64,000 bases of DNA from an uncultured Eubacteriales bacterium (lineage in GTDB: Bacteria; Bacillota; Clostridia; Oscillospirales; CAG-382). Where the stretch lies: assembly GCA_934446675.1 (NCBI GenBank), contig CAKSEL010000001.1, positions 1-64,000 of the forward strand, written 5' to 3'. Shown here piece after piece: positions 25,801-34,427 of the stretch (positions are counted from its first letter, which is position 1; each line of letters begins with the position of its first letter). A program made the translations under genes and the position numbers. The notes under the pieces were generated by a model. It did not search any database. It saw nothing but the letters and a program-made list of their open reading frames with translations, and had not been told where the DNA came from.

Positions 25801-26574
25801 TCAGTAAAATTTTGCTATTCTGTCTTTCAGTTCAAGTATAATTTTCTTCTCAAGTCTTGAAATATACGACTGCGATATTCCGAGCTTATCGGCTACCTCT
25901 TTCTGAGTCATTTCGCGCCCCTTTGGATCGTTAAAGCCGAAACGCATTTCTATAATCGTCCGTTCTCTTGTTTCAAGGCGGCTCACGGCGTCGCGTATAA
26001 TGTTCTTCTCCTCCTCTTTTTCAATACGGCTGTGAACGCTGTCCTCGTCGGTGCCGAGAATATCGGAAAGCAGAAGTTCGTTTCCGTCCCAATCGACATT
26101 GAGAGGTTCTTCAAGAGAAATATCGTTTTTTGAGTGTGAATTTTTGCGTATATACATGAGTATTTCGTTTTCTATGCAGCGCGAGGCGTATGTCGCAAGC
26201 TTTATATTTTTATCCGGCTTGAAAGTATTTATGGCTTTCATAAGTCCGACGGTTCCGATAGACACAAGATCCTCTATTCCTATCCCCGTGTTTTCAAATC
26301 TCTTTGCTATGTATACAACAAGCCTTAAATTTCTTTCGATAAGCGTTTTGCGTATTTCCGCAGCGCTTTTTTCGTCGGCACAGGACAGCCGTGCAATAAT
26401 TTCGGCTTCTTCTTTTGCGTTTAACGGCGGCGGAAGTGCGTCGTTTCCGCCGATATAATAAACAGAGTTTTCACCGAGTATGCTGTAAAGTTCCCAAAGG
26501 CTTACATGCTTATGCTCCTTCATTCCAAAAAGCCTTTTTAATGCATACTTCAGTTTTATTATCAGATCTTTCAT
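25801..26574 (-). CDS. sigE: Sporulation sigma factor SigE (pro-form)
   Basis: SigE directs early mother-cell transcription and is made as inactive pro-SigE. The 257 residues show region 2 (about 85-155, including LRLVVYIAKRFENTGIGIEDLVSIG), WDGNELLLSDILGTDED, and region 4 with SQSYISRLEKK. YYIGGNDALPPPL, the conserved sequence after the processing site, begins at residue 39 rather than about 27 as in B. subtilis, so the pro-sequence is about 12 residues longer, with an extra SLWELYSILGEN-like stretch. It lies 24 bases after spoIIGA. sigG, often next to it in Clostridia, is not here. Confidence 0.96.
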   Translation of the reverse strand: MKDLIIKLKYALKRLFGMKEHKHVSLWELYSILGENSVYYIGGNDALPPPLNAKEEAEIIARLSCADEKSAAEIRKTLIERNLRLVVYIAKRFENTGIGIEDLVSIGTVGLMKAINTFKPDKNIKLATYASRCIENEILMYIRKNSHSKNDISLEEPLNVDWDGNELLLSDILGTDEDSVHSRIEKEEEKNIIRDAVSRLETRERTIIEMRFGFNDPKGREMTQKEVADKLGISQSYISRLEKKIILELKDRIAKFY

Positions 26575-26598
26575 AATAATTCTCCTTTCGGTTATACG

Positions 26599-27462
26599 TC
26601 ATATATTCTGTGACAGTTCATACGGAAAAAGTCCGTCGGTTCCGCAATATGTACTGTCCTCTCCGGTATCAAAAGCCACGACAGTGTCAAGCGGACAGAG
26701 TTTTCCGCCGTTTTGCTTTAAAAAGGCGCTTTTAGGTCTTACCGCGCAGAAAACAGACGTTCCGCACGCGCTTTTTACGGGTATATATCTTACGCGCGAA
26801 ACAAGTGCTGCGTCTTTATCCGCAACAATTCCCCTTGCAATATCGGCAATTTCCGGTGCTTTCTGCGCACACGCCGATTTTATTACTATCACCGGCAGAC
26901 TGCTGTACGGATCTGTCAGCACATTTCCCGTATCGCACAAAAGATTAAAGTCACGCTCATTATGTCCGTCAAAGCTTATTACGACGCCGGCAGTTTCGGA
27001 CGGCGTTTTCGACAGTCCCGATATTCGTCTGAACAGCATCATAACTGCCGTCATAATTCCGGAAAGCAGCACAAACATACGCGTGTCGATTCCGCCCGAA
27101 AAATTCTTGCAGCCGGTTGAAATTTCTATAAGAATCCTGCTCAAAAGCTGCATTCCTCCGCCGAACAAAAGCGAAATCAGAACAAATACAAAGCAAAGTT
27201 TTAAAAATGCCGCCCGTCTTTCGGTCTTATATGAGATCTTACACATGGCAGGTATCATAAGCATACCTAAAACAAACTTCAGCGCCGTACTGTCATACAT
27301 ATACAATTCGCACGCCAGAGCAAACAACGCTCCGGAAAGCGACGCCGCAGCAATTCTTATACGATTTATTTTAAGCGACAGCGCACGTCCGCTGATATAC
27401 ATAATAAGATAATCCGCCGCAAAATTTACTGCGAGCACAACATCGGCATATACCGTTCTCAA
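26599..27462 (-). CDS. spoIIGA: Pro-SigE processing peptidase SpoIIGA
   Basis: SpoIIGA is a membrane aspartic protease of the mother cell that cleaves pro-SigE. The 287-residue protein has about five transmembrane helices in its N-terminal half (about 5-145) and a C-terminal protease domain with the catalytic LCDTGNVLTDP motif (about 178-188). The frame is open to a GTG at 27471, but AAAGGTG sits only 2 bases before that codon. A TTG at 27462 has better spacing and aligns with the start of B. subtilis SpoIIGA. Confidence 0.95.
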   Translation of the reverse strand: MRTVYADVVLAVNFAADYLIMYISGRALSLKINRIRIAAASLSGALFALACELYMYDSTALKFVLGMLMIPAMCKISYKTERRAAFLKLCFVFVLISLLFGGGMQLLSRILIEISTGCKNFSGGIDTRMFVLLSGIMTAVMMLFRRISGLSKTPSETAGVVISFDGHNERDFNLLCDTGNVLTDPYSSLPVIVIKSACAQKAPEIADIARGIVADKDAALVSRVRYIPVKSACGTSVFCAVRPKSAFLKQNGGKLCPLDTVVAFDTGEDSTYCGTDGLFPYELSQNI

Positions 27463-27500
27463 TCCGAACACATCACCTTTTATATAATGAATACTGTTTT

Positions 27501-27533
27501 ATTATATATTTGCGCAAGCGAAAAAAATGTCGC
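27501..27533 (-). promoter_or_regulatory. Possible Spo0A-type promoter of spoIIGA-sigE
   Basis: On the minus strand a TATAAT -10 box (27506-27501) stands about 38 bases before the start codon. There is no TTGACA at the -35 position. That position is instead overlapped by a TGTCGC on the plus strand (27528-27533) that partly resembles the Spo0A box core TGTCGAA. The B. subtilis spoIIG promoter has a similar layout. The match is weak. Confidence 0.3.
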
Positions 27534-27621
27534 TTTTGGAACGCCTCTCAAAAAAATATAAGTCATACCTGACTGCAAGTCCGAATATACATTTAGCAAA
27601 GTACACGAAAGGAGCTTCAAA

Positions 27622-29460
27622 ATGTCGCAAGGTTATCTGACAATAGAAGTTACGGCTGCCGACAAGAGCATACCGATTCAAAACGCAAGAGTTTATGTAA
27701 GAACTGCGGGTTTTCACCCCGTAGCCGACTCTTCGGGACAGTTCAGTTCCGACGGAAACGTATCCTCAACATATTACAATTACATTCTTTCAACAAACTC
27801 CTCCGGTCTTACGCCGCAGATTAAAATAGACGCTCCGGACGCCGCGGACTCCACCAACAAAAACAGCTCGCAGATACCGTATGCCGTTGCCGACGTTTAC
27901 GTTGACGCGCCGGGATATTTTCCGGTAAGAGTAGAGAGGGTTCAGATATTTGCCGGAAACGAGAGCTATCTTCCGGTATCTGTCATTCCGATAACTCCGG
28001 ACTTCTCGGACATATACGGCGGCGTTGTCGATTACACCATTCCTCCGAACCAGCTTTTAATACCGGATGTGCGCGTACAGCAAGGTCCCGACGAAAACGG
28101 GGTAATGCCGTTTGTAACGGAGGAAATTTACATTCCCGAAAATGTCGTAGTACATCTCGGCGCACCGTCATCAAACGCCGAAAACGTCACGGTGCCGTTT
28201 ACCGACTACATCAAAAACGTCGCTTCTTCGGAAATCTATCCGACATGGCCTGAAGATTCACTGCGTGCAAACATATACGCCATAATCTCGCTTACGCTCA
28301 ATCGGATCTTTACCGAATGGTATCCGAGTCAGGGCTATAATTTCGATATCACAAGTTCAACCGGATACGATCAGGCTTTTGTACCGGGCAGAAATATATT
28401 TGAAAACATAAGTCAAATTGTTGATGAAATCTTCAACTCATACGTATCAAAACAGGGCAATGTCAATCCGCTTTTCACGCAGTTCTGCGACGGCAGACGC
28501 GTTCAGTGCGAAGGTATGTCGCAATGGGGCACGGTAGAGCTTGCGGAACAGGGATATACGCCTATCCAGATACTAAGATACTACTACGGCGACGATATAG
28601 AGATAAACACGGCGTCGGACGTCAGAAACACAACCGGCTCTTATCCCGGAGCGCCTCTCAGTGTCGGCGACAGCGGCGAGGACGTCAGGAACATACAGAA
28701 CCAGCTTATGCGCATACGACGCAACTACCCTGCGATTACACTTATACCGTCGATAAACGGTGTATTCGGTGCGTCTACCGACGCGGCTGTACGCGATTTT
28801 CAGGAGATATTCGGTCTTAATGTTGACGGAATTGTAGGAAAAGCGACGTGGTACAAAATTTCCTTTATACTTTCAGCAGTTACCAAACTTGCGGAGGTCA
28901 GCGGAGAGGGATTGCTGCGCGCATTCTTGGGAGAAGTACCCGACGTTACTCTCCAAAGAGGCGACAGAGGAAGTTATGTAAACCTTCTCCAGTCGATACT
29001 CGACTTTATCGCCGTATTCTACCCTACCGTAAGCAGCGTCAGCCGTGACGGAATATTCGGAGAAGCCACGCAAAATGCCCTTAAAGAATTTCAGAGAACT
29101 TTCGGACTTGAACAGACCGGAGTTGTTTCTCCCGAAGACTGGCAGGTGCTCTACAACACAAGTCTTGACATAATACGCGCGACAACCGAATACAGTCCAG
29201 AACAGGAATTTCCCGGGAACGACCTTTCGATCGGCTCCAGAGGCGACGCGGTAAGGCTTATGCAGACTTATCTCAACACTATTTCGGAACGCTTTACTCA
29301 GATTCCGTCAATAGACGCCGACGGAGTATTCGGTCCTGCAACGCAAAGAGCCGTAAGTGCGTTTCAGCGCAGTTTTCAGCTGCCGCAGACCGGCATAATC
29401 GACGTATCCACATGGGAAAGAATTGTTCAGATATACAATTTCATTACCGGTATGAGATAA
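27622..29460 (+). CDS. SpoIID-like protein with three peptidoglycan-binding domains
   Basis: This 612-residue protein has no signal peptide. Residues about 1-130 are beta-rich and resemble Cna-B/carboxypeptidase regulatory-like repeats. Residues about 195-330 resemble the SpoIID/LytB family core (VPFTDYIKNVASSEIYPTW, GMSQWGTVELAEQGYTPIQIL). Three PG_binding_1 repeats follow at about 350-420, 440-515 and 535-605, each with a GDxGxxVxxLQ and GxxTxxAVxxFQ pattern. It probably binds cell-wall or cortex peptidoglycan. Its place between spoIIGA and spoIIIAA suggests a sporulation role, perhaps in the engulfing or cortex wall. Exact function and export route are unknown. An AAAGGAG site precedes the start. 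Confidence 0.75.
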   Translation: MSQGYLTIEVTAADKSIPIQNARVYVRTAGFHPVADSSGQFSSDGNVSSTYYNYILSTNSSGLTPQIKIDAPDAADSTNKNSSQIPYAVADVYVDAPGYFPVRVERVQIFAGNESYLPVSVIPITPDFSDIYGGVVDYTIPPNQLLIPDVRVQQGPDENGVMPFVTEEIYIPENVVVHLGAPSSNAENVTVPFTDYIKNVASSEIYPTWPEDSLRANIYAIISLTLNRIFTEWYPSQGYNFDITSSTGYDQAFVPGRNIFENISQIVDEIFNSYVSKQGNVNPLFTQFCDGRRVQCEGMSQWGTVELAEQGYTPIQILRYYYGDDIEINTASDVRNTTGSYPGAPLSVGDSGEDVRNIQNQLMRIRRNYPAITLIPSINGVFGASTDAAVRDFQEIFGLNVDGIVGKATWYKISFILSAVTKLAEVSGEGLLRAFLGEVPDVTLQRGDRGSYVNLLQSILDFIAVFYPTVSSVSRDGIFGEATQNALKEFQRTFGLEQTGVVSPEDWQVLYNTSLDIIRATTEYSPEQEFPGNDLSIGSRGDAVRLMQTYLNTISERFTQIPSIDADGVFGPATQRAVSAFQRSFQLPQTGIIDVSTWERIVQIYNFITGMR

Positions 29461-29478
29461 ATAACGGAAAGGAATTTC

Positions 29479-30411
29479 GTGAGAAACATGAATTTAAAGG
29501 ACAGTGCGATATACAGGATAAAATCCATTTTGCCGCCAACCGTAAAGAATGCGCTTGACAGGCTCGACGAAAAAACGCTTGAGAGCATAAACGAACTGCG
29601 GCTGCGTTCAGACGGAATTTGCACGCTTACGATAGGCGCGGACAACTGCGTGCTGACAAACAGCGGTATTACAAAGGATACGTCAAACGGAATATGCGTA
29701 TCTCCCGAAGAAATGGATTCGTTTATATTCAGGCTTTGCAAAGGCTCGGTATATTCATACGAACCGACGCTGCGCGACGGATACATCTCGCGTTTCGGAA
29801 TACGCGTCGGCATAAGCGGCGTATACTCACCGAGTGCCGGAAACTTTACAAAAATCAAAAGTGCGAACATAAGACTTCCGCGGCACATACCCGGCTGCAG
29901 TGCGGATATAATGAAATACATTAAGGAGCACGGTTTTCCGAATTCGCGCGGAATACTTATATGTTCGTCTCCCGGTGTCGGTAAAACAACGCTCTTGCGC
30001 GACCTTGCTGTAAATCTCTCAAGCTGTAAAGCTGCCGGCGGATTATCAAAGTTCTACCGCGTATGCGTTATCGACGAACGCAGCGAGATTTTTATGGAAA
30101 ACGTGTTTTCCGGCTGTGCGTGCGATTTTATCACCGGAATGACCAAGTACAAGGGCATGGAAACCGCAACGCGCGTGTTATCCGCAGAGGTCATGATATG
30201 CGACGAAATAGGCTCTGCCGAAGAATCGCGCGAGATACTCCATGCAAGAAGCGGCGGAGTTATGCTCATCGCCTCGGTTCACGCAAACAGCCTTGAATCT
30301 GCGCTTGAACGTCCGCACATCAAAATACTGCTCGACGAAAAGGTTTTCGGCGCGGTCTACACGCTTGAACGGCGCGGAGAAAAGGTCACGGGCACGCTGA
30401 ACGTGCTGTAA
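29479..30411 (+). CDS. spoIIIAA: Stage III sporulation protein AA (ATPase)
   Basis: SpoIIIAA is the secretion-type ATPase of the SpoIIIA-SpoIIQ channel that links mother cell and forespore. The 310-residue protein has an N-terminal domain and a RecA-like domain with Walker A CSSPGVGKTTLLRDLA (about 158-172) and a Walker B region VMICDEIG. A GTG at 29479 is used as start because AAAGGA lies just before it; an in-frame ATG is 9 bases later. It is the first gene of a compact eight-gene operon. Confidence 0.96.
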   Translation: MRNMNLKDSAIYRIKSILPPTVKNALDRLDEKTLESINELRLRSDGICTLTIGADNCVLTNSGITKDTSNGICVSPEEMDSFIFRLCKGSVYSYEPTLRDGYISRFGIRVGISGVYSPSAGNFTKIKSANIRLPRHIPGCSADIMKYIKEHGFPNSRGILICSSPGVGKTTLLRDLAVNLSSCKAAGGLSKFYRVCVIDERSEIFMENVFSGCACDFITGMTKYKGMETATRVLSAEVMICDEIGSAEESREILHARSGGVMLIASVHANSLESALERPHIKILLDEKVFGAVYTLERRGEKVTGTLNVL

Positions 30412-30421
30412 AAATGCGAAA

Positions 30422-30910
30422 ATGATAAAGTACATAGGAATAATACTCATTTCAGGTGCTTTAAGTATGTACGGGGCTTTTGCCGCAGCAAGAATCAGAA
30501 CGCGCGCCGCCCAGAGAAAAGGATTGATCGGGCTTTTACATTCGATAAAATCAGGCATTGAATTCGGCGGTGCTTCGCTTGAGGAAATATACGGCGTTTT
30601 TGAATGTTCTGCGCTTGAAACAAGCGGATTCTGCGAAATTCTGTGCTGCGGAAGTCCGGATTCCTTTGAAAGTGCCATGAAATGTCCGGGTCTGAAACTC
30701 GGCGAAAAGGAATATGCCTTGTTTTGCGAATATGCGGCAAAATGCGGCAAAAGTTCAAGCATACAAAACGAAAAACAGCTCTGCGAAAGATATATTTCGC
30801 TCGCTGAAAATCTCGATGACGGTCTTTGCCGCGAAGAAAACTCAAAATGCGCCCTTTATACAAGGCTCGGAGTGCTTGCCGGACTTACGGCGGCTCTTAT
30901 TCTGCTTTGA
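30422..30910 (+). CDS. spoIIIAB: Stage III sporulation protein AB
   Basis: SpoIIIAB resembles type II secretion GspF-type platform proteins. The 162-residue protein has an N-terminal membrane segment, the RKGLIGLLHSIKSGIEFGGASLEEI region conserved in the family, and a C-terminal transmembrane helix (GVLAGLTAALILL). It starts 10 bases after spoIIIAA. Confidence 0.93.
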   Translation: MIKYIGIILISGALSMYGAFAAARIRTRAAQRKGLIGLLHSIKSGIEFGGASLEEIYGVFECSALETSGFCEILCCGSPDSFESAMKCPGLKLGEKEYALFCEYAAKCGKSSSIQNEKQLCERYISLAENLDDGLCREENSKCALYTRLGVLAGLTAALILL

Positions 30911-30955
30911 AACACGGGTTAAAAGATATTTATATACAAAAAGGAAAAAACAATC

Positions 30956-31150
30956 ATGGACGTAGCTCTTATTATGAAAATTGCCGGTGTAGGCATACTT
31001 GTTTCGGTTGCCAACAACATACTTTCAAAATCCGGACGCGACGAACAGGCGGTATTCTGCACCATCGGCGGCGTTATAATCGTTCTGCTCATGCTGGTCG
31101 GAGAAATAGACAGGCTTTTTACGGCGGTAAGAAGCATTTTCGGTCTGTAA
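30956..31150 (+). CDS. spoIIIAC: Stage III sporulation protein AC
   Basis: This 64-residue membrane protein has two hydrophobic helices separated by the conserved SKSGRDEQA loop, matching SpoIIIAC in length and sequence. It is a small inner-membrane part of the SpoIIIA channel. It sits 45 bases after spoIIIAB and 7 before spoIIIAD. Confidence 0.95.
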   Translation: MDVALIMKIAGVGILVSVANNILSKSGRDEQAVFCTIGGVIIVLLMLVGEIDRLFTAVRSIFGL

Positions 31151-31157
31151 AAAGAAT

Positions 31158-31544
31158 ATGAGTATTTACAAAGTTGTTATGTGCGCCGTCTGCGGTCTTG
31201 TCTTTACGGTGCTCATGCGCAAAATCAAGGACGAATACGCGCTTTTTACCGTCATGCTTATCAATCTTTCGCTTATGTCCTGCGCCGTAATTCTGCTTTC
31301 ACCCGTATTTGAATACATAAAGTCGCTTGCGAGTAGATATCCGTCGGTCGGAGGTTTCGCGGAGCTTTTATTCAAATGCACGGGAATAGGACTTTTATGT
31401 GCGTTTGCGTCGGAGCTTTGCAGGGACTGTTCGGAAAATTCACTCGGAGCGAAGATCGAGCTTCTCGGAAAATGCTGCATGATAGCCTTTTGTCTGCCCA
31501 TGATTAAAACGGTGTTTGAATATGCGCTTGATTTTCTGTCTTAA
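31158..31544 (+). CDS. spoIIIAD: Stage III sporulation protein AD
   Basis: A 128-residue protein with about three to four transmembrane helices and the conserved FKCTGIGLLCAFASELCRDCSENSLG stretch (about 72-97), diagnostic for SpoIIIAD. Its end overlaps spoIIIAE by 23 bases. Confidence 0.95.
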   Translation: MSIYKVVMCAVCGLVFTVLMRKIKDEYALFTVMLINLSLMSCAVILLSPVFEYIKSLASRYPSVGGFAELLFKCTGIGLLCAFASELCRDCSENSLGAKIELLGKCCMIAFCLPMIKTVFEYALDFLS

Positions 31545-32628
31545 AACGGCTCTGCTCTGCGCTTTGCTTATGTTTGCTTTTACATTTTCCTCAGGCGCCC
31601 AGAGTGCGGATTATTACGAAAAAACCGCGGCTGAATTCAAAAACAGCATAAGCGGCTACGCAGACGGCGATACTGCCGAAAAAGCGGAGGAAGTGCTAAA
31701 AGCCTTTGATTTCAACAGTATTTTCGGAGCCGTAAAGGACGCACTTTTGTCCGGAGTAAAAGCTTATTCAAAATACTTCGCCGGGATATGCGCGATTATT
31801 CTTATAAGCGCGGTTTTTGGCGCGGTCAACTCGTCTTTTTCGGCGTACTCAGATGTATTTTCATTTGCAGGTGTGCTGTTTCTCGTATACTTTACGCTCA
31901 TACCGATAAGCTCCTGCATAGAAACAATATCGGACAGCGTTTCACGGCTGTGCGCATTTATGGCGTCGTTTATCCCTTCGATGAGCGCGATATACGCTGC
32001 CGGCGGAAACACGTCCGTTGCTGCCGGAAATGCCGCTGTATGCACCTGTGCGGTAACGGTTCTTCAGCTTATAGGTTCAAAATTCGTAATACCCGGCGTT
32101 AAGGTATGCGTATGTCTTGCGTCGGTAGGTGCGCTTTGCAGAAAGGTAGATCTCGGCGGCGTTTCGTCGTTTATAAAAAACTGCTGTATGTGGCTGTCCG
32201 GAATTGTAATGACGCTTTTCTGCGGAATACTGTCTGTTCAGACCATGCTTGAAACAAGTGCAGACACGCTTGCGCTCAAAGGCGTAAAATTCTCTGCCGC
32301 AAGGCTTATACCCGTTGCCGGAGGAATGGTCAGCGAAAGCCTTAAAACGGTGCTTTCGGGCGTGTCGTTTATAAGAGCGACATCGGGCGCGTGTGCAGCT
32401 GCGTTCATTCTGTATCTTGTCATACCGCCGATATGCACACTTGCGGTATTCAAGCTTATATGCTCGGTCGGTTCGGCGTGCGCACGGCTCTGCGGTCTTT
32501 CGGTTCAGTGCGGATACCTTGACGGGCTTAACGGTGCGCTTAGCATTCTGCTTTCGGTTTTACTCTGCTGCAGTGCGTCGTTTATAATCATGCTTGCAAT
32601 ATTCATAAAAACCGCGGTGGCAATATAA
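31522..32628 (+). CDS. spoIIIAE: Stage III sporulation protein AE
   Basis: SpoIIIAE is the large polytopic membrane protein of the SpoIIIA complex. The 368-residue form has an N-terminal signal-like helix followed by a short acidic extracytoplasmic stretch and about eight transmembrane segments, with KGVKFSAARLIPVAGGMVSES typical of the family. I take ATG 31522, with GGTG upstream, rather than the in-frame TTG at 31516. It overlaps the end of spoIIIAD. Confidence 0.95.
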   Translation: MRLIFCLKTALLCALLMFAFTFSSGAQSADYYEKTAAEFKNSISGYADGDTAEKAEEVLKAFDFNSIFGAVKDALLSGVKAYSKYFAGICAIILISAVFGAVNSSFSAYSDVFSFAGVLFLVYFTLIPISSCIETISDSVSRLCAFMASFIPSMSAIYAAGGNTSVAAGNAAVCTCAVTVLQLIGSKFVIPGVKVCVCLASVGALCRKVDLGGVSSFIKNCCMWLSGIVMTLFCGILSVQTMLETSADTLALKGVKFSAARLIPVAGGMVSESLKTVLSGVSFIRATSGACAAAFILYLVIPPICTLAVFKLICSVGSACARLCGLSVQCGYLDGLNGALSILLSVLLCCSASFIIMLAIFIKTAVAI

Positions 32629-32639
32629 CGGAGGTCAAA

Positions 32640-33134
32640 ATGCAGGGTTTCTTTAAAAGCTATATAACCGACATTTTTGTAATAAGCATTTGCGCAGGCA
32701 TCTGCGAATTTCTGCTCGACGGTGCGGCAAAGCACTCCAAAACTCTCGAAAACGGACTGAAACTTGCCGTGTCGTTAAGTCTTTGCGTGTGCGTACTCTT
32801 GCCTGCACTTAAATACGCAGATTCATTCTTCTCGGCAGACGGAAGCATACCGCCGTTCTCTCAGAGTGCTGCGAAAAGTGCGGAAAACACGGAAAATCTC
32901 GAAACACTCTTAAAAAAACAGCTCGAAAACGACGTTTGCAGAAAAATTTACGAAAAATTCGGAATACTCCCCGACTCAGTATGCATAAATTTTGTTAGAC
33001 GGCAAGACAACGGCGCGTCATTTGAGACGGCTGCCGGCATTACTCTCAGGGAGGAATGTTTATATGCGGCTCATGACATAAAAGAATATGTACGTGAAGA
33101 TTTAGGAATAGACGCAACAGTAAACGGAGAATAA
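32640..33134 (+). CDS. spoIIIAF: Stage III sporulation protein AF
   Basis: This 164-residue protein has two N-terminal transmembrane helices (about 8-26 and 38-56) and a soluble C-terminal domain, the SpoIIIAF layout. The latter is thought to form a ring-building-motif-like part of the channel. It lies 11 bases after spoIIIAE and 4 before spoIIIAG. A GGAGG site precedes it. Confidence 0.92.
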   Translation: MQGFFKSYITDIFVISICAGICEFLLDGAAKHSKTLENGLKLAVSLSLCVCVLLPALKYADSFFSADGSIPPFSQSAAKSAENTENLETLLKKQLENDVCRKIYEKFGILPDSVCINFVRRQDNGASFETAAGITLREECLYAAHDIKEYVREDLGIDATVNGE

Positions 33135-33138
33135 AACC

Positions 33139-33687
33139 ATGGACAACTGTACAAAAAACAACGCAGCAAAACAGTTCTTTATTTCACACGCAAAAGGCAT
33201 TATTCTTGCCGCAGCGGCACTTATGGGTTCTTTGCTCTTAATTCTTTCGGGCTTTATACAGTCCGACGGCAAAAACACGAAACAATCCGCCGAGACAACT
33301 CCCGAGGATTACCGCATTTCGCTTGAAAAAAGCCTTTCTGAAACTGTTGACAAAATCGACGGCGCAGGTAAAACCAGCGTCATGATAACGCTTGAATGTT
33401 CCTTTGAAACGGTGTATGCAAGCAACGCAAAGCTTGACGAAACCGTAGGTCAGGACGAATCAGGTCAGAAAACCACCGAAAAGCAGCTTGCCACAACAAG
33501 TTCGCGCACCGACGGAGAAGCGCCGGTCATTGTAAAAAAGCTCAATCCGAAAATCAAAGGCGTACTTATCGTATGCGAGGGCGGAAACAGCAAACGTGTG
33601 AAAAACGAAGTTCTTAAAGCCGCGGCTACGGCTTTAAATATATCCGAAGCAAAAATTTATGTCACCGGAGGTAATACATCATCATGA
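33139..33687 (+). CDS. spoIIIAG: Stage III sporulation protein AG
   Basis: SpoIIIAG forms a large ring in the space between mother cell and forespore. The 182-residue protein has one N-terminal transmembrane helix (about 17-40) and a C-terminal ring-building domain ending with IKGVLIVCEGGNSKRVKNEV and a final beta segment. It overlaps spoIIIAH by 4 bases (ATGA). Confidence 0.94.
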   Translation: MDNCTKNNAAKQFFISHAKGIILAAAALMGSLLLILSGFIQSDGKNTKQSAETTPEDYRISLEKSLSETVDKIDGAGKTSVMITLECSFETVYASNAKLDETVGQDESGQKTTEKQLATTSSRTDGEAPVIVKKLNPKIKGVLIVCEGGNSKRVKNEVLKAAATALNISEAKIYVTGGNTSS

Positions 33688-34268
33688 AAAAAGCATTAAA
33701 AGCCATTGCAAAGCACAAAAAGCCCGTTATTATCTTTGCCGCTGTCGCGCTCATAGCAACGGCGGTATACACAGACGTAAAAAGCGGAGGCGGCGCAGCA
33801 TCGCAGATAAGCGATTATCTTTACACATCTCAGAACAGCGCCGAGGACAGCGCGAAAATTCTCGGCGAGGCAAAGCTTGTGGACAGCACGTCGGACGCGT
33901 CGGAAGATCAGACCAACGGATACTTTGAAACCGCCGTAATCAACCGCGAACGTTCGCGCGGAGAAGCTCTGCAAACTCTTCAGGTGGTGGTTGACAGTTC
34001 TGAAACCATGCCCGACGTAAAGGACAAGGCGCTTTCCGAAATGATGCAGATAGCTACCGACATTGAAACCGAAGCGAACGTTGAGGAAATGATAAAGGCA
34101 AAGGGTTTTGAGGACTGTCTTGCCATTATAAGCGGGGAAAACATAAACGTCATCGTTAAATCCCCCGGACTTCTTACGGCTGAGGTTGCACAGATCTCAG
34201 AAATAGTCAAGAACGAAACCGGTTTCCCCATTGAAAACATCAGAATAGTTGAGAAAAAGGACATATGA
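33684..34268 (+). CDS. spoIIIAH: Stage III sporulation protein AH
   Basis: SpoIIIAH spans the mother-cell membrane and binds SpoIIQ from the forespore. The 194-residue protein has one N-terminal transmembrane helix (about 10-30), a linker, and a YscJ/FliF-like ring-building domain (about 75-194, with RSRGEALQTLQ and the C-terminal GFPIENIRIVEKK). It is the last gene of the operon and is followed by a terminator. Confidence 0.94.
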   Translation: MKKALKAIAKHKKPVIIFAAVALIATAVYTDVKSGGGAASQISDYLYTSQNSAEDSAKILGEAKLVDSTSDASEDQTNGYFETAVINRERSRGEALQTLQVVVDSSETMPDVKDKALSEMMQIATDIETEANVEEMIKAKGFEDCLAIISGENINVIVKSPGLLTAEVAQISEIVKNETGFPIENIRIVEKKDI

Positions 34269-34291
34269 ATTTTATACGCGCACATTTCTCC

Positions 34292-34316
34292 GAGCCGTAA
34301 AACGGCTCTTTTTTTG
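34292..34316 (+). terminator. Terminator of the spoIIIA operon
   Basis: GAGCCG, a TAAAA loop and CGGCTC are followed by seven T or more, 23 bases after the spoIIIAH stop. Confidence 0.92.
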
Positions 34317-34363
34317 TATGGTCTTTTACAAAATGTATTTTTGTACTATTTTTGAAAAATGTG

Positions 34364-34392
34364 TTGCAAATATCGGAAATCCATAGTATACT
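34364..34392 (+). promoter_or_regulatory. Sigma-A promoter of xpt
   Basis: TTGCAA (34364-34369) and TATACT (34387-34392) are 17 bases apart. Only about 30 bases separate the likely transcription start from the xpt start codon, so there is no room for the purine riboswitch that often precedes this gene in Bacilli. Confidence 0.65.
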
Positions 34393-34427
34393 TATGTAAA
34401 AACAAATATACTTGCGAGGTAGTTACA

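Noticed and set aside
34317..34427. Purine riboswitch before xpt
   Set aside because: The leader is only about 30 bases after the promoter and the riboswitch core and pairing are absent.
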